Position numbers and translations under genes: made by a program. DNA of 64,000 nt from the NCBI RefSeq assembly GCF_001039355.2, contig NW_019775314.1, positions 67,384-131,383 of the forward strand, in the 5' to 3' direction. The first letter of the stretch is position 1, and the number at the start of each line of letters is the position of its first letter. The notes under the pieces are model-generated. The model ran no database searches, was not told the DNA's origin, and saw only the letters and a list, made by a program, of their open reading frames with translations. This document shows positions 21,116 to 33,730 of this stretch, in pieces. This DNA comes from Lingula anatina (taxonomy: Eukaryota > Brachiopoda > Lingulata > Lingulida > Lingulidae).

Positions 21116-24100
21116 TCATGGCGTGGAGGAGATCTCGTCGCTGGCAGGCGAACTCTCGTTTGTCATCGACTCCGAGGAAGATCCGTACCCGAGTGCGCTC
21201 ATAGTGGCTTCTGCCGTGTTTGCAGTAGCTGCCATTGCCACTGCAGATGTTGAAGACGGAGATATGACGACAGTGACTTCTTCGACTTTGAAAAAGAGAA
21301 AATAGAAAATCAAACAATCTGTCCTGAGGAGTATCATCATTACCATTATCAATATATAATTTTGACACTTTACTTCTTGGATGATAAGAATATTGTGTCT
21401 TTTTTTCTTTCGGATACATAAGGAACTCTATATAATATATGAAAACAATTATATTTGAAAGGAGTCAAATAATGTGGCTTTTAAAATTTGTTTCCTCACC
21501 TCCCTGAATTTCGCACCATCTGCCGGAGAAATAGTTTGGGCATGCGCAGTAGAAGCCTCTAAATCCAGTCGTATTAACGCATGTGCCGTTGTTTTGACAG
21601 GTTACCAGTTCACACTACAGGGAAATATATTAAAGATTATTAGAATTGTAATGATTATATTCCTGTTGGCTTGGTATATGTCTGAAAGGCGGATTCGAAA
21701 TATGTGTATGATTAATTAGTAATTTACATAGCTAAAAAAAGTAATTTTAAATGTACCAGAAAATATTTACACAATACTGCATTAACAGCAATTCCCACCA
21801 TCTCTCTATATTACTAATTTTAACTTTAGCCAATGTGATCTGATAACTACCTCTGTGGAGCGTTCCTAAAATGTGCAAAGTTGTGTCGCACAAGGCGTTA
21901 AACAATAATAAAATCATTAATGCGTTCCCAGCAGTTACGGATAATGAACGATTTCTCTTAGCATAAAAAACTTGAAATATATGAAAATATTATTTTCAGT
22001 TTAAATGTAACTACAGTAATTCAAAATCTGTTCTGAAGACTGAAAAAAAAAGAAATGTGTGGATTGTAAAGAAATATGCACAGTTTCTCAGTCGCATCTA
22101 TGAAAAACTGAAAGACATTCCGCAGTTAACCTTCCTCCATTCACGACTCCGCATTTCTCCGTGCCTTGTTTATTTAAGGTTAGGTTTATCATCCTGATTT
22201 CATCATCTGACCAGTGTAAATATTTTTCTTTTCTTTTGTACTTCAGTCTGGATGTGGGTAAAGTTACACTTCAAATTTTGCTTCTAGCCTAAGGCCTCAT
22301 TCCCACTGATTTATCGGTCTACGTAGATCGATCCAACTCCGCATTCAAATTAGCAGTTTAACACACCTCCTCCTGGTGCTGAGTAAAATGCAGTAACGCT
22401 GGTGCTTATACGAATACGTTGGAAATAAGAGGAGGCGTGTTAATCTGATTGCTTTCTGCGAGAGTCCCCGCAAAGTTGGGTAGATTTTCGTATACCGATA
22501 GTTTCAATGGGAATGAGAACTAAGATTACTTGTGTTTTGTGCCCGTGTTCTAACATTGCTGTGACATAACCTTAATCTAATCTGCAGGTCGATATACTGA
22601 TGACTTAAGTAAATGATCGCTAATTACAATGAAATGGATTTTGAACTTTGAATCCTTGGAGAAAACGGTATGAGCGTTGGACATGGGCAATTTAATTCCA
22701 CTGAAAGGACACTACGGTAAAATTAATGAGGATCATAACCAACAGTCCTGTTGTTAACATCGAACGGTGTCTGGGTACATCAAAACTTCCAACTTGAAGT
22801 CAATATCCAAACAATCCCAAAAAACATGGACAAAAGCAAAATGCGATATAGCACATACACACACTGGACAATAGAAGTGTCACCCCTACTGAACCAGTAC
22901 TTTGGGGGAGATAAATGACTGTGGAATGATATGCTCCTGGTATCATTTTTTAACATCAAATTTCACAAACAGACCAACAATATAATTCCATGGTACAGCG
23001 GTTTTATACTCATTAGTCACATTATAAGTAGACCAGGCATTATAACTTTGATTACTCTGATTCAGGGGGTGACGCTTCTATTGTCCAGTGTGTGTAAGCA
23101 TGTAAAGAGCATTTTGGCAATAGCATATAATAATGATTTTTGCAATTCCAGACAGAGAACAAACGCGTATCAAGCTAAATATTTTACAATGAATAAAATG
23201 CGTTTCCATTAATGGCATGGCTGTGAATTCTGTGGTGATTCATAATGGTTTAGAGAATGCAACATAACTTATTGTTGATTTTTCAATCTGGAAAATCGTA
23301 ATTGTTGTCGGCGTGTAAAGTGTGCCGGCGGCAGGCTCAAAATACGGTACGCAACGAAGATTTGATTTCCTTCCAAATTTCTGTCGGTGTGACAGGAAAG
23401 GTAGTCCCCCGGGGTCCCATATGATAAGTACAGGTTAGGGTTAGTCAGAGTATTGGGGTTAGTGTATAGGACGAATGTCTCCTGTACAAAGTAATGGGGA
23501 ACGGACTACGGCTCCTAGCGGACTTCCATTCCTGTTACATCGGGATCCAGGTTTGGGCCCCGTCCAGAATTCTGTCAGGGAAGATTTGATTTTTATCCAA
23601 ATTTCCGTCACTCACATAAGAGGAATAAAAGAGAGACAAATTGGCTTTTTTTTTTTAATTCCCGATTGTGTTTCAAGAAACAAAGAACCCCGAGACAACG
23701 GTTGATAAAAGAATCACAAAATTATAGTAGTATTATCGATAAAGTTGTACTATAAATAATAAGTAAATAAGAGAATCTATTTATGCCAGGGATAGTTTTG
23801 TCTGCAATTTCGGTTGTAGCAGGAACTGCACATTTTACCTTTGGAATCTTTGGACCGAGGTGATACTGCACCGCCCTTCTTCCGGAAATGGAGATGTAGA
23901 TTTCATTATAACCTGATAAACATGTATTGTAGCAACTGGTTCATCTTTAACAGCCACAGGTTTCATAAATGTTAGTTTGATCGATTGAAAATAATTTTAA
24001 AAAAAGTTATGTTTGTACAGTATTCAAAGGTGTAAAAAAATACTGTACAAACATTATATTAGAATGGCTTCGCGTATTGATTAGAATACGTGAAAGCTTC

Positions 24101-26416
24101 TACCGATATTTTCATGATCTTGTTGGGTGTATTTGATTTCTTAACGGAAAGCGACATTATTCCAAACGATTTTACCATCTTTATCATTTTGTTAAAAAAA
24201 AAAAAAAAACAATACGAAGAATAATTAAACAAGTATGAATTCTTAGCCTACTACATTGTGTTTCAAATAGGGAGCTTTTTTCGTCTCAGCTCTCTTTCTA
24301 TATTCTGGTTATCCTGGGAACAATGTTACTTGTTGGGGAATTATCATACGAGGGGCATTTCCCAAAATTGCTTCTGCATACAAAGTCGGCTATCCGAATC
24401 TGTGGTATTAGCTGGGTACCAAAACACAAGTCCTTTTCATAATCTCCATATTGTTAACATTATTTTGTAAATTTAACACAAATCATTGAAAAAAAGGTGC
24501 AACCCCTTGAGAAAAATGGCACACTTTTTTGTTACACGCATAATGAACACACACACGTGCAACGCACGAACACGTACACACAAAAACACACACGTACATG
24601 CACATAGATAATGAAATAACCAAAATATAAAAAAATGAATAAAGGTGCACTTACCATGTTTACTGAGCTGAATCCAGTGCCGGAGCAGGCATCGTAGGTG
24701 ACCAAAGTGCAATCGGAGTCATTCAGCACCAATGCCGCCGGCGTACTGTACGTCTCCAACACGCTCTTGCTTATGCCGCTGAGAACGCACGTTTTGTTCG
24801 AGGCGCAGAAGTAGGAGGAGGCACAGAGGGCGTTTTCCACGCACTTGGAGGCGCAGTCGGAGAGTGATCGGGCCCGCTGTTCCTTCAGGGTGTCGCCCTG
24901 AATGAAGGAGCCCACACTGAGCTCGGCGTAACAGCCGTATGAGGGGAGGTCCGAGCCCGCTGTTGATGCATATACTGAGTGAAAAAGAAAAAAAAAAGTT
25001 TGATTAACTTCTTTTATTTATTTATTTATTTATTTATTTATTTGTTCAATACATACACTGAGTCAAATGGAAAAAGAGACAAATTTTGATTAATTTATTT
25101 TATTTATTCATTTATTTATTTATTCAATGTATAGGTCATCATTTATTGTCGTTACGTATTGGTTCTAAACCATTAAACTATTTATCCATTTTTTATCCAG
25201 TCTTTATATATTTATTTTTACACATATAAACAGCAGAAATAAATGCTGACATTATGAGAGCACGGTCTGTAACATTCGCGTTCTGTCTGACTATTTCATA
25301 TTTCGATCCCATTTTCCGAAGATGAATCAGGGATGAGAGGCGCTAAACACACGGCCAAATTTGCAGGGGCGCATTGTTGAATCAATTCAGTGGAGAGGGG
25401 CATGTCCTCAACATTATTATTGTCATCTTTCATATTATGTTACATATATACTTTTGTTAAAACAACAAAAGTAAACACTTTAAACCTAGCTAGATGGGTT
25501 GCGAAAGAGGAGAATGATGCTCTTCAGCCGAAAAAAATCAATCGCGCACTTAGCTGTGTTTTGTACATGAAACCCGTTGTTATAAAATTCATAATGCAGC
25601 TTAAAAGTGCAAACCAACACCTCAAGTTGGCAATATGGTTTTTGAGAACCCTCATCAGCCTACGGTCCGCATAAGGGAAAAATCATAGAATTGATTTACT
25701 GTCATTGCTAATGGATCCTGTTTTGTCCCATTACAAAGAGTTACGGGGCAGCCGAGTGAAGTCCTTGTTTTTAACGCAAACATAGGATCATTTCAAAAAT
25801 GCTATTCATCAATCATAGGGAATTCTAATATTAGCGGTTGTCTATATGCATTTTTTTTGGTACGTGCTTACGTTTGTTTTATTTGCATGCGAACACGTGC
25901 ATATGAACATGCGTGTGTCGGCACTAATAGTCATTCAGTGTGTTTACCAGTTTCCAAAAAACATACGGTTATGATTGTATATCAGCGTGTTATGAACATG
26001 TATGTTAGTGCATGTGCGCGTGCACATGCAAAGGTAATATTGAGATAACCGCCTATTTAATGCATTGTGTCAATCATTTAACTGTTCCATCAAAAAAAGT
26101 GATTGAAGTCGTGAAAATTATAGGTGCAGATTAGCTGGGTGTAGCTTCTACGTCAATTATCACGAGAGTATGTAAAAATGGTAATGCAAAACGTTTCGAT
26201 CCGTAACCACCAGAGTCATTCATTGCCTTTTCGTTTAAATCCCAAAAACATAATAACTTTGCAATGAAAATGAAAACACAAGAAAAAAAAGACGAACGCA
26301 GATCATTTCCAAATCGTTGTTGGAAATAAGACGCGTTTTGATATACCGGTAAATGCAAAAGGGGTGCTTCACTTACCAGAAGCTAAAAGCAAGAATTTGA
26401 TGAGATATCCATGCAT
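21116..26416 (-). CDS. Secreted PAN/apple-EGF protein with Ser/Thr-rich tail
   Basis: Four minus-strand exons (26377-26416, 24655-24974, 21500-21614, 21116-21285) join in phases 1, 0, 1 to a 214-residue protein. The start [13 protein letters not shown] follows a CACC context and begins a signal peptide. Exon 2 encodes a PAN/apple-like domain (about 28-110): GCYAELS, then [17 protein letters not shown] and KTCVLSG, the usual cysteine pattern. Exon 3 is an EGF-like domain with six cysteines ([26 protein letters not shown]; about 121-154). The last exon is low-complexity Ser/Thr/Ala, likely O-glycosylated, with no membrane anchor. PAN and EGF modules bind proteins or carbohydrates outside the cell, so an extracellular-matrix or recognition role is likely; no specific partner can be named. 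Introns are long (up to about 3 kb). The family assignment of exon 2 rests on cysteine spacing. Confidence 0.78.
22296..22517. repeat. MITE-like palindromic element (GATCGATCC family)
   Basis: Ends CTCATTCCCACTGATTTATCGG and CCGATAGTTTCAATGGGAATGAG are inverted copies. Further in, GATCGATCCAACTCCG and ACACACCTCCTC have inverted partners near 22429-22480. It lies in an intron of the PAN-EGF gene. Confidence 0.75.
22857..23095. repeat. Non-autonomous DNA transposon with about 29-bp terminal inverted repeats
   Basis: Left end ACACTGGACAATAGAAGTGTC (22861 on), followed by ACCCC, is matched inverted by GGGGTGACGCTTCTATTG followed by TCCAGTGTGTGT (23066-23095). The interior of about 180 bp is AT-rich and non-coding. 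Its termini are unlike those of the GATCGATCC family. Confidence 0.75.
24976..25125. repeat. (TTTA)n tetranucleotide repeats, duplicated with flanking sequence
   Basis: Two arrays of TTTA units (25014-25041 and 25096-25122) are each preceded by a related segment (ACTGAGT..AAAAAG..TTTGATTAA), so the array plus flank was duplicated. The left flank begins at the acceptor of the PAN exon. Confidence 0.7.
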
Positions 26417-28518
26417 GGTGTTCGCCTCTTCTTTAAGTAACGCCTGTTACGAGTTACGAGTCTGCCTCAGGGAAGGCTTTTGGTGTAAATATCCAGGACT
26501 TTTTAGGACCAGCGCTAATCGAGTTACTCTGTAAAGTAATTTTACTTTATGCAAGTCACGCAATTTACATATATACTGCACATGTGCATTTGACTGGCAG
26601 TGTGGGCGTGGCCCTGTGTACATACGACTAATCGAAGTAGGCATTTCTTGGAATTAAAACCACGTGACTGATCGGGAGGGCGTGTCATTAAGCATACATG
26701 GCTAATTATGGATATTGATTGCTGGAATACATTGCAAATAACCTTGTGTCTAATAGCAAATAGCCAGGACTTTCGAGATAAAATTAATTCATTGAAATAT
26801 CTCTTAAAGGTTGATGTCAACTGGACTCAATTTCGTGAGTATTTCGTTGGACTTCACGGTGAGGTGGGGGTGTGGATTTAAGGGAGGACTGCAGGTTGGA
26901 GATTTTATCTTAAATTAAAGGTCTTAGCTTTTTTTTTATTCCTGTTGCATTTATTTAATGTATCTTCAAAACATCTAATTATGCTTGAAACACAGTTCCA
27001 AGTTCATCGTGTGATGTAATATTGGTATTTTTTGGGCAAAAATGTCACTTTCAGTTGCCTGATTTACTCAGGCAGCTGGGCAACTATAAACATGCTTTTA
27101 ATGGTATTAAAACACATGAACAAAGTACTACAAAAGGGGTTCGGGGATTTTTCTTTAAAGACTTACTGTTGATTTTATCTATAAAAACGTGAAATTAAAG
27201 CAAACTATTAAATAATTTTTACTTTCAATGTCAATAAAATGGAAGAGAGATCAATCAAAAATAAAAAAAAACTTTGTAGTGCACATTTTTCTTAATAAAC
27301 ATGGTGAATTTGATCTCCTTCAGGTGTACAGATAGACAGTTATAGCTCGAACCGATAACGCTATCTCGTCAATCTTGAAAGCGTGGTCTGGGTCCAGATG
27401 GACGCCATTATACATATCCAAAAGAGGTTTTGGCGTACATAAGAGCACTTGTACCCAATCAAGTCAAAGCAGAACTATGGAAGGTAATAAATGGAGTGAC
27501 TCTTTTTACAAGGAGTTAAATAAAACACAAAATAATTTTTCACATTCCCTATGGTAAACCCTGTCTCAAACACAGATTTATCTGATTTTTATCTTCAACA
27601 TTACAGTTCAGTTTTCTTGCGATAGGAGGATATCAGTTTGCTCTCAACAGATCCACTACCGAATGACGTTTATATGGCGCTTTATTATATTTTCTCTTCT
27701 TTTTGGACTGGGTTTGTGGAGAGGGTTTGCAGAGCCGTGTTATGATCTGTTAATGGCACCACCGTAGTAAGACAATCCTTGAAAAGGTTACATTCAAGGA
27801 CAAGTATGCCAAGGTGAAAGAACATTGCCAAATATTGATTATTGGAATGTTGATATGCCAAACTGAGCTTTGAGCAAAACGCATTCTCTTCGTCAATGTG
27901 TCGATACTTGTGTTTATCTGTTTTTTTTTTTTAATTAAGAAAATAAATATTTATGTTGTTGCTTCCATGTGCCAGACTGAGCTTCGAGCAAAACGCATTC
28001 TTTGTCGATACTTGTGAACTGTTTATTACAAAAATTAAGAAAACAAATATTTATGTTACTGCTTCCACATGTCAGACTGAGCTTCGAGTGAAACACAGTT
28101 TTTTCATAAGTGTGTCAATAATATAATATAATATAATTCTAAAGGTACAGGAAACGATTAACAATGCAAATAGTATAATAGTGTGAAATACCAATTTCAG
28201 TTTATGTCTCAACTAACACAATGAGAAATCTGTATTGATGCGTAAACTGGCTTAATTCATCTCGTATAAAAAATAAGCATGTTGTCCTAGTTTACTTGTT
28301 ACCGGTACATGTACAACTGGTTAATGTGTCTTAATAACATGTTAACAGTTATGTTTATCACTGATATTCACTATTGATGTACAATGTGTATTAACATACA
28401 GTTAACCCAAAAAGCTAAATTTTCTAGTCATACGGGTCACCAATTCTTATTTTTCAAAGGTCTGTTATTTGTTTCATTTTGTGTAAACTTCTTGAGAATA
28501 CGCCAGTGTTGCATTGCT
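26417..28518. other. Intergenic stretch between the PAN-EGF and CBM14-TSP1 genes
   Basis: Its left part should hold the PAN-EGF promoter; no convincing TATA box found. It contains a diverged tandem repeat at 27856-28110. No coding region supported. Confidence 0.55.
27856..28110. repeat. Diverged tandem repeat, unit about 100-114 bp, 2.5 copies
   Basis: The phrase GCCA(A/G)ACTGAGCTT(T/C)GAGC recurs at about 27857, 27971 and 28073. Each is followed by AAAACGCATTC-like sequence, TGTCGATACTTGTG, an A/T-rich part and AAATATTTATGTTNNTGCTTCCA. Confidence 0.8.
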
Positions 28519-28658
28519 CTAAATCTTGGAGTCTGCCGGGGTATCAATGTCTGGACCTGAAATCAAGACAAACAATTGTTAAGACTTAAATTTAAGGGGA
28601 ATGAAAAAAAAGAAAAAAAAAGAAAAAGAAACCTGTTCAATAAAAGAAACATAATAAT

Positions 28659-28691
<33 letters not shown>

Positions 28692-29654
28692 TATTATAAT
28701 AATAATAATAATAATAATAATACTTTTTTGCTGTGAAAATTACTAATGTGAAAACATCAAGACAGAAAGTGTGTGAATGATTACGAAAACCCCCTTACCA
28801 GTTAGACGACCAGTAAATACAGTTTGTCATTTCATCGGAGCGTACCAAACAACCCCTCAATCTTTAAACACTATTTAAAAAAAACTTAACCTAAATACCA
28901 GGTATACTTACATAATTCACCCACGCATTCCCTCTTCTCCATTAAATCACCAGGGCAATCAACGCCTCCCAAACATCTACGGGTTCTGTACTGATATCCG
29001 GCCCCGCACCTTTCTGAGCAGGATCCCCAGGGTGACCACGTAGTCCATTCTTGATTTTCCAGCTCGCACAGGGTGTTTTTCCTTGAGTAGATAGAACAGG
29101 GATATGAGTCGTCGGGATAGCGAGGAGTTTTCCCGTATCGGCTGGGTACCCTGTTGAATAAGGGGCACTCCAGTTTGACGGCGCGGAGGTATGACGTGCC
29201 TTGGTACTCGCACTGGTAAAAGACGCAGTGGTTTGTGTCGTCGCGGAGGAACTGGGGTGTGAGGCGTTCCGGGTCACAAGCGCCATCTATTGAAAAAATG
29301 CAACATTAAAGTAAAGTCAAGTGAGTGCAACTCACTGTACGTTTTAAGTAATGGTTTGGATCTCAGTTGTGTTATTATCTATAACAACCAAAACTATTTC
29401 TATCTATGTATTATATAATTTTTTAGATATTATGTCTAAAGTTTTGCTTTTTGCACACACTCTTTAATATTTTTTTCTTAAAATGTCTTTATAATATCTA
29501 TTTTTTCCAAATATTTCCACTGTAATTTGTATTCACTAAATTAAATGGCGCTTTGATTTTGTAGTTTTACATTTACAGTATCTACTGTACACTTTAACTT
29601 GCCGCCAGTAGAAACAACTGAAATACAAAAGCAAACACTCGCATCCCTTAGCAA

Positions 29655-29689
<35 letters not shown>

Positions 29690-29871
29690 ATACATGAATA
29701 AATACAAATCAAAATGCAGAGAGTCATCGTGTGTGAATTAAAGATGAGCAAATCACACTTTTATTTTGTAACAGTTTTATTTGCTGAGAACGATAACTCA
29801 CCTTGTTTGGCAATGGCAACGCTAACCGCCAACAGCAAAGGTATAAGGACAAACCAGAGTGAAAACCCCAT
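28519..29871 (-). CDS. Secreted CBM14-like plus thrombospondin type 1 protein, minus-strand paralogue
   Basis: Three minus-strand exons (29802-29871, 28912-29286, 28519-28556), all joined in phase 1, give 160 residues. Residues 1-21 are a signal peptide (MGFSLWFVLIPLLLAVSVAIA). Residues 27-87 have the spacing of a chitin-binding peritrophin-like domain: CDP..FLRDDTNHCVFYQC..LECPLFN..YPC. Residues 103-149 form a TSP1 repeat with WTTWSPWGSC (three spaced tryptophans, a C-mannosylation pattern), RCGAGYQYRTRRC and a final ECVGELC, the last cysteine being made across the exon 2/3 junction. A short acidic tail ends the protein. Small and secreted, it could bind chitin or glycan and matrix partners; this role is inferred. 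It is a divergent paralogue of the gene at 32715, with identical exon 1 and 2 lengths. Confidence 0.85.
28655..28722. repeat. (AAT)n microsatellite
   Basis: Interrupted trinucleotide run in intron 2 of the CBM14-TSP1 gene. Confidence 0.9.
29657..29704. repeat. (AAAT)n microsatellite
   Basis: Tetranucleotide run in intron 1 of the minus-strand CBM14-TSP1 gene. Confidence 0.9.
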
Positions 29872-31849
29872 CTTCTTCTTCTTGTGAAAATGTGCCAAAA
29901 TGAGCTCTTATTCTTCTGCACAGGTGCTTTAAAACGAATACTTTTCTTAAGTTAATCTTCGTCTGCAAGTCAGTTTCAATGAAGTTTCGAATTCTGATTT
30001 AGCAAAGGTTGCTCTGTCGTATTTATAACATTTTGGTATTATTTGCGAGGTATTCCGATTTCCGCCGCGGTTGTATCATCTTTTAAATTGTATTGTCTTT
30101 TGACTTTTCCGACATCTGCCAAAATTAAAGAAGGAAATGTGATTAATAACAATATTCAGAAAAATCAGTCAAGATTAATTTATTGAAGAATCTTGGATCA
30201 TGAGTAACATATAATATATTACGGCATTTCTTGTTAACAGTTGAATCATACGTGTGTATTTACATATGGAAATCGAGAACTTTTGAGGTGTTGTATACTT
30301 GTCTCACCCCGAAATCTTCCCTTTTCCTTTTCCTTAAAAACCCTAAAACGATGTCCTTGAATGCCACAGATAGCTGTGGCATTTTTATTTCTATTGAGCC
30401 GATCGTCGTGATCTTATTTTCTCTATTTCCTTGTCAATTCAAATGTTTTACAATATCTATTCTGAGGTCAAGACATCTGCACCGCCCACAATACAGGTGT
30501 ATCTTGACACTTCTTTGTAATATTGAATCATTTTAGGTTATTCATATTTCATACATATTAATAATATTAATAATAGCTACTAATGTGATGGCCACATACA
30601 GCAAAGGCTACGTATGACAAGTGTGTCACTTAAATGACAAGTCAACAGAATGTTGGTATTATTAATTCCTGTAGGTTGGTGATGGAGTCTTCACTTGTTG
30701 TTGCAAATGATGATTTTACAGACATGTCATGTGTGCTGATCTATTTTGACAATGTTTCAACAATATTTTAACAGCAAATTTACTTTTTTTTATCTTAACT
30801 ACATGTATATTGTACATCATTCGTGGTAATGTGTATCTATAACTCCGCATCGGATATCGGAATCGTCTATCGGCGGATAAATATCACGTTTACGTCAAGA
30901 TTCCGTGGAAGAAACGAGTGCCTTTTTTTTCTTGGTAAGGCGTACCGTGACATTTTCTTCATATAACAGTATTGTAAGTGTCAATTTGGAGAAACAAATG
31001 GTATCCGCCGGGCAGAACAAACACGATAATTCACATACCACGCATTACGTGTTGTAACAGAGGTAACTAATGCATCATTTATTATTGCGTGATTGATAAA
31101 CCACAAGCCAACGTAAACAGTTGTTTTTGTTCATTATTTTTCTCTGAAATGTTTACCAACAAAATTAGCCTTCCAATATTAGGCAATCGGTCGTCCGTTA
31201 TTTCCGTTATGGTGGTCAGCATGCCAGGGTCAGTTGGCGGTGCATTTTTTATGTTGTTACCATGACGACAGCCGATCAGAGAGTGCGCATGGGGAAATTG
31301 ATCAGAGAATTTAAATGCTTCTGAAGGAGACCATGTGTTTGACCACAAGCCAACTCCCGGTAGTGAAGATTATTCTATTAATTTTTATTATCGGCATGAA
31401 TACGTGCAAGTTATGTTTACCTTTTACGAAAGAGCGACATCTGCATTATTTTTTAGCCAAACACCAATAAATATGCCAGTGTCGTTTTTTAATGATCACG
31501 ACTGTATCCAACAAGAAAAGAAATTGAAATAAATTAAAGTGGCATTAACACACATTTATTTAATTCAACTCAGGTGCACTCTAAATTCCTCAACGGTGCA
31601 ATAGTGACTTATTGCATGGTTATAATTGGTTGGATGAAAATGGGCGAAAAAAAAAGAACAAAAAAAAAAAAAAAAAAAAAAAATTGCCCAAGAATTCAAA
31701 ATGTTTCAAAGCAATAGGGTTAACGTTCTCTCCTTGCAGGGGGGCTGGGGTGTTCGAAAATCGAGCCTCAGAATTGTGTACGTAAGTTACTGATATGTCT
31801 TTCTAATGGAGCGTTTTGAATCCATTTCCCGCTCTTTTCAAAAGCAAAA

Positions 31850-31922
<73 letters not shown>

Positions 31923-32714
31923 AGATAGTAGGTTATCGTGCTTATCAGTCATAAGTGCTCTAACTCTGAAGCACCAGCCGAAGCCCTCTAATTTAAGAGT
32001 ATTTGTTGACCCCTGGCAACTCTAGACATATGCAAACTTGCTAATGTGTATTTTATTGTTTAGAGACTGCAGATGGTGTTGAGTAAGAGTACGTGGTGAT
32101 TTTGGCAGAAATAGTTTGGCAACAACTCAAATTTAGAAGAATTCAAATGCAGCAAATTAAAGCAATAGCTATTTAAAATCATTATGCCGTTTGAAACGTG
32201 CAAACACTTCTGAATATAGGCATATACTTTTTTAAACATTATTATAATTTTTGTGGCAAATTATCAATTTGCCATAAGGAACTACGCATAAATACAAATG
32301 CAATATTTCTCAATGAACAAAAGAATTGTCAATTTTGTCCAGGATTATTTCAGTAGCACTCACTTCGCTTGGATTTGTAACTGAAATTCCCATTACAGCA
32401 CCGTCAGAATGGCGTGGCTATTTAAGGTGCAGTCCTTGTCGGTCAGTGGCTGAAAACTGTTGATAAGACCACATCCTTTGTCAAGGAAGACCAGAAGCAT
32501 GCTGAATGAAGAAAAAAGTAAAACCACATTGAAAAGGCGTGCTTTTCTAATAAACAATGCGGTTATTTGACATTGAGCACGATTTGCTTTATCATCATTT
32601 CTCGAAATTTAAAGGCATTTTAGCATTTGGTTTCTTCTTTAACAGCTAGGCAGTTGGGCTTCTTAACCAAGGTTAAACTAAAAAAGGGACAGTTTTATCA
32701 AAAGTTTGAAGAAG
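29872..32714. other. Shared upstream region of a divergent gene pair
   Basis: This 2.8 kb lies between the start codons of two head-to-head CBM14-TSP1 paralogues and must hold both promoters. It contains an A run at about 31667-31682 and an (AAT)n/(AAAT)n array at about 31850-31923. The phrase ACCACAAGCCAAC occurs twice (31100 and 31340). I could not place TATA boxes with confidence, and no coding region is supported. Confidence 0.6.
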
Positions 32715-33730
32715 ATGCTGTATTTGTCTAGTTTTGCTTTTTTGATTATTTTGCAATTAATAAATACCATCAGAGCCGAGCCGGGTAAGTTTATGTTTAA
32801 TTTTTTTCGTAACAATAATATGTTTAACAAAAACTCATCTAAGTCAATGTCTTTCAGTGTTATACAAAATTATGTCTAATTAATTTAGTATTTTTATTAT
32901 TCATTCATCTTTCAATTTATCTATTCGGTTATTTGTATATATATTCATTGGAAAAAGCAACAGCATTGACCGATGTTGTTATCAAAGTTGCACTTCAATA
33001 ACACTCATTCAAATTTAGCCCCTTGTATGCTAAAGAAATGTACAGGACTTTTGCACTAATAAAACAAAGTAGATAAATTAAGACATACGTATGTAAAAAA
33101 TATAATTATTCTAGTGGGCTCGTGTGAACCAAATCGTCAAACTCCTCAGTTTCTTCGCGACAGCAGCAACCAGTGCGTGTATTACCAATGCATTTACCAG
33201 GGCACTCCATTACTTCGTCCGACGAAGTTAACCTGCCCAACTTTCAACAGAGTTCCAACAGGATACGGCAAAATTCCACGTTACCCAGACAACTCGTTCC
33301 CTTGCACGATCTACTCCAGGAAAACTCGTCTCTGTGACGTCGACAACCCCGAGTGGAGCCAGTGGCAGCCCTGGGGGCGCTGTTCCAAGACGTGCGGGAG
33401 CGGAGTCCAGTACAGAACTCGCTCGTGCTTAGGAGGGTCCTCCTGTCGCGGTGACCTCTTAGAAAGACGGGACTGCATGATTAAACAATGTAGGTATCTG
33501 ATTTCAGTATTTACTCGTTTTACGCGAAAATCCAAATGGATTTTGGGATATTTATGTGGTAGAAACGTAAAGATTTAAAGTACATTTTAAGATGGTGTAA
33601 CAGACCTTCTGGAAGATAAATATGACGGGTTGTTATTCTTAGTTTTCGTCGTAATCATTTAAACAATTGTGGGGTTACATGAATTTGCCTAGTCAGATTA
33701 TCACATTTAAGGTCTTTACTTCTAGGTTAA
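32715..33730 (+). CDS. Secreted CBM14-like plus thrombospondin type 1 protein, plus-strand paralogue
   Basis: Exons at 32715-32784 and 33115-33489 have exactly the lengths (70 and 375) and phase-1 junctions of the gene at 28519-29871. A proposed third exon at 33726-33730, after the acceptor CTTTACTTCTAG, completes the last TSP1 cysteine and stops at once, giving 149 residues. Signal peptide: MLYLSSFAFLIILQLINTIRA. The CBM14-like part reads CEP..FLRDSSNQCVYYQC..LTCPTFN..FPC, and the TSP1 part EWSQWQPWGRC, KTCGSGVQYRTRSC, RRDCMIKQ. It is a close paralogue in opposite orientation, so a local inverted duplication made the pair. The third exon is the weak point: read-through of the donor at 33490 would instead give a longer tail, and a further exon could lie downstream. 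Confidence 0.8.

Noticed and set aside
23425-23465. GGTTAGGGTTAG resembles telomere repeat
   Set aside because: Only about two units; no array.
24532-24654. Extension of the PAN exon past its splice donor
   Set aside because: A clear GTAAGT donor lies at 24654-24649 on the minus strand and the following exon fits in phase.
31082-31348. 88-codon minus-strand open frame
   Set aside because: No motif, no splice partner and no support for a start.
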